Positions 3,035 to 5,156 of a stretch of 5,156 nt of DNA are shown here, one piece after another. The stretch is taken from contig JAZNUH010000076.1 of NCBI GenBank assembly GCA_045592225.1, forward strand, positions 1 to 5,156, in the 5' to 3' direction. The notes beneath the pieces were generated by a model. That model was not told the DNA's origin. It saw nothing but the letters and a program-made list of their open reading frames with translations, and ran no database searches. The position numbers and the translations under genes were made by a program. This DNA comes from JAZNUH01 sp045592225. Lineage in GTDB: Bacteria; Bacillota; Clostridia; UMGS1883; UMGS1540. Position 1 is the stretch's first letter, and the number at the start of each line of letters is the position of its first letter.

Positions 3035-5156
3035 TTACAGTTTTCCTGAATCAAATATGTCATAATTATCATCAAACTTAAACTTTACACGCAATGCAGG
3101 GAATACCGGCTGCGGGCGCTCAAGTTTTCTCCACACCAAAATCAGCAGCGAATCGTGGTCGCTTTTTGAGCCGGTTATTTTTTTCTCAAAGTGCATTGTG
3201 TCTCCGGTATAGGGTCTCTTTTCAAAAGCAACCAGATTACCTTTTTTCATATATGCAACTATAACCACAGAGTTGGATGCTGCTCCCGGCACCATAACAT
3301 CCAGTTCGGTTTGTGTGTTTCTTATAGTTTCATAATGACAATGAATTCCGTTTTCTTTTAAAACTGTAATGGTGTATTTTCTCCCTCGCACTCCGTCGGT
3401 GTGGTAGCATTGCAGCGTCACGGTTGTAAGCTTCTGTGTCAACGGAATTGTTATAACCTTGCCGCTTTCCACACTCTCTCCGCTACTTAGACATACTACA
3501 CACTCATCGCCGAATACAGGTGTAAAATTAATGACGTTTGTACTTTCATCCACATATACGTCATATTCGCAACGTCCGCTTTCAAAGACATCTGCCCACA
3601 TTCCGGTATCACTGCTTAACGAGGTAAGGAAGGTAGGCTCAACTATCTCTATTGTCTTGCCCCTTCTTTTGCCGTCAGCAACCGCCTGTGCATATACGGT
3701 AACTGTTCCGGGTTTTATGGGTGTAAGAACACCCGTAAGCCTGTCAATTGTGGCTATTGTTGTATCGCTGACAGACCATTCCAAAACCTCAAGATCACTT
3801 ATGTAGTTGGGCGTTGCCTGAATTGTGTATGCTGTTTCAACAGACACTCTGTCGTCGCCTGTTATTTCGATTTTCTCTACCGTTTCCACGCTCTCATGAC
3901 AGATTTTTATATACTGCGGGTAGGATTCTCTTATATAGTAAACCTTATCCCCACCATAATACTCGTCTGTGAAATATACATCTTTAACGCTGATGTCAGC
4001 AATACCCTCCTGTGCGGCCTCTGTTAACAAAAATTCCAATGTCGTCGGTGTGTTCAATCTGCGGGTATATATCTCGCCACCGGTATACAACATTTTAACG
4101 GAAATTTCTGTGTATCCATCCTCACATTTTACTGGTTCACCATGTCCTCTTAATGCAAATCCATAAGCGGCTTTTACTTTTCCGTCGCCCGCCAGTTTGA
4201 GACTGTCAGGGAAGCGAAGTGTAAAGTACACCGTAGTTAATCCGGGCTCATCTACCGCAAATTCAAGGCTCTGTACTATTTTTTTAGTACTTCCTATAAC
4301 ACCTTCCATATTCTCCTGCCCTGAATAATCGAACTTAATAAACGAGCCTGTGCCCAAACCAGGCATAAATTCCTCAGGTACATAATACGGATAAACTGTT
4401 ATATCTTCGGTGAACAGGTAGGGTTCATAGCTGTAACCGTTTCTGCTCAAAAGCTTGTGTCCTGTAAATTCCGGAGTATCAAAGTATCCCATCAGTACAT
4501 AGCCGTCTTTTGCCACCGGCTCTATGAAGTAATATTTGCTGTATTCAGCTGAGACAGTCTCATCAGCTCCTGCCACTGTAATGGTGTGCTCCTCAAATTT
4601 ATAAACCATTTGGAAGGTAACATCCTCTGTCAACTGCATTCCATCGGTGTAGCCTTCCCATCCCATATATGTGGTATGCTCTTTATACGGAATCTCCGGA
4701 GGTGTAATTACTGTTCCGTAGTCCATGGTGCTTTCCGAAAAGAGATTGCCCTCTTCATCGTAAAACCTGCATGTATATTGATTTACCACAGCTGTGTATA
4801 CCGCCTCGAATGTTTGGTTTCTGTCCAGAATCATATTCGAGCTGTATCCGTTCCAGTAGTCAAAGGTATAGGTATACTGCTGTGTTGCCGCTTTTGTCGG
4901 ATTTGCAGGTGCTTCAATTATTGTGCCGTAATCCGCGGTGTTTTCGTATACAACTGTTCCATCATTTACAAAGGTATATGTGTATCGCTGTATGTGTGTT
5001 GTGTACTGTGCCGTAAAGGTTACATTATCAGTTAATATTGCTCCCTCATAAAAGCCTTCCCATCCTGCAAAAATATAGTAATACTGTGCTGTTTCAGCCT
5101 TTATGGGATTTGTGGGGGCAATTATCTCTGTTCCGTAATCTACCGTTGCTTCGGAT
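3035..5156 (-). CDS. Large modular surface or secreted protein, C-terminal 706 residues (start outside window)
   Basis: The frame is open from the window edge (first full codon at 5155) to TAA at 3037-3035. Met at 4834 is internal, because repeat sequence continues 107 residues upstream. Visible domains: 1-264, tandem Listeria-Bacteroides (Flg_new/InlB-B-type) repeats; 265-424, a beta-rich module (SLEFAVDEPGLTTVYFTLRFPDSL) faintly recalling cohesin-like folds; 426-505, a BIG2-like Ig domain (VEKIEITG to TGVLTPIKPGTVTVYAQA); 509-600, a cadherin-like beta-sandwich (LTSLSSDTG to KYTITV); 604-706, a C-terminal beta domain with VVIVAYMKKGNLVAF and LLILVWRKLERPQPVFPA, like terminal modules seen in other clostridial exoproteins. 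No LPxTG, SLH or hydrophobic tail is present, so attachment, if any, must be N-terminal. Adhesion or polysaccharide binding is plausible but no enzyme domain is visible. No terminator is evident before the infC promoter. Confidence 0.85.
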   Translation of the reverse strand, partial: SEATVDYGTEIIAPTNPIKAETAQYYYIFAGWEGFYEGAILTDNVTFTAQYTTHIQRYTYTFVNDGTVVYENTADYGTIIEAPANPTKAATQQYTYTFDYWNGYSSNMILDRNQTFEAVYTAVVNQYTCRFYDEEGNLFSESTMDYGTVITPPEIPYKEHTTYMGWEGYTDGMQLTEDVTFQMVYKFEEHTITVAGADETVSAEYSKYYFIEPVAKDGYVLMGYFDTPEFTGHKLLSRNGYSYEPYLFTEDITVYPYYVPEEFMPGLGTGSFIKFDYSGQENMEGVIGSTKKIVQSLEFAVDEPGLTTVYFTLRFPDSLKLAGDGKVKAAYGFALRGHGEPVKCEDGYTEISVKMLYTGGEIYTRRLNTPTTLEFLLTEAAQEGIADISVKDVYFTDEYYGGDKVYYIRESYPQYIKICHESVETVEKIEITGDDRVSVETAYTIQATPNYISDLEVLEWSVSDTTIATIDRLTGVLTPIKPGTVTVYAQAVADGKRRGKTIEIVEPTFLTSLSSDTGMWADVFESGRCEYDVYVDESTNVINFTPVFGDECVVCLSSGESVESGKVITIPLTQKLTTVTLQCYHTDGVRGRKYTITVLKENGIHCHYETIRNTQTELDVMVPGAASNSVVIVAYMKKGNLVAFEKRPYTGDTMHFEKKITGSKSDHDSLLILVWRKLERPQPVFPALRVKFKFDDNYDIFDSGKL
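4364..5156 (-). repeat. Tandem protein repeats, Listeria-Bacteroides type, four visible units
   Basis: Units, by visible residue: 1-56 (cut by the edge), 57-124, 125-189 and a divergent 190-264. The first three share a core of FxxxG, then DYGT (residues 6-9, 75-78, 145-148; spacing 69 and 70), a proline-rich turn (APTNP, APANP, PPEIP), an aromatic W step (AGWEG, DYWNG, MGWEG) and a closing strand (NVTFTAQY, NQTFEAVY, DVTFQMVY). The fourth keeps only DGYVLMGYFDT and DITVYPYY. Such beta-grasp-like repeats act as stalks in exported proteins. The first unit begins upstream of the window, so more units may exist. Confidence 0.85.

Noticed and set aside
4834..4834. ATG at 4834 as the start of the surface protein
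   Set aside because: Homologous repeat sequence continues upstream in frame to the window edge, so this Met is inside a repeat unit.
4586..5035. Plus-strand open frame of 149 codons, rich in Cys and Ile, opposite the repeat region
   Set aside because: Its odd composition is the complement of the repeats' Tyr and Thr codons; no family is recognisable and no start signal is present.

Overview
The window reads as a chromosomal segment of a Clostridia-type Firmicute, probably an Oscillospiraceae-like or related gut or anaerobe lineage (inference). The grounds are the infC-rpmI-rplT order, an IF3 gene that appears to start with ATT as in Bacillus subtilis, purine-rich Shine-Dalgarno sites, AT-rich intergenic DNA, and a large extracellular protein built from Listeria-Bacteroides-type repeats, a BIG2-like domain and a cadherin-like domain. 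Every convincing gene is on the minus strand, so transcription runs from high to low coordinates.

Layout in transcription order. (1) 5156-3035: the C-terminal 706 residues of a large modular surface or secreted protein; its start lies outside the window. (2) 3010-2843: a consensus promoter and a structured leader with an intrinsic terminator just before infC, matching the expected layout of an L20-autoregulated attenuator. (3) 2842-1717: infC (IF3), rpmI (L35) and rplT (L20), closed by a strong hairpin terminator at 1706-1678. (4) 1663-905: a TrmH/SpoU-family RNA 2'-O-ribose methyltransferase whose ribosome binding site starts immediately after that terminator. (5) 904-504: a roughly 400-base intergenic region holding two terminators, a 19-base exact direct repeat that copies the end of the methyltransferase gene, a very good sigma-A-type promoter with a dyad in its spacer, and an untranslated leader of about 100 bases with a long hairpin. 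(6) 503-1: the first 167 residues of an amidohydrolase-like (TIM-barrel) protein, cut by the window edge.

How the genes relate. IF3, L35, L20 and the RNA methyltransferase are translation and ribosome functions, and L20 is known in B. subtilis to repress this operon through its leader. The surface protein and the amidohydrolase-like gene look like unrelated neighbours with separate transcription. The most noteworthy points are the ATT start and attenuator of infC, the terminator pressed against the methyltransferase start, the duplicated gene tail at 707-725/898-916, and the dyad inside the amidohydrolase promoter. I see no wholly new system, CRISPR array, tRNA, rRNA or insertion sequence.
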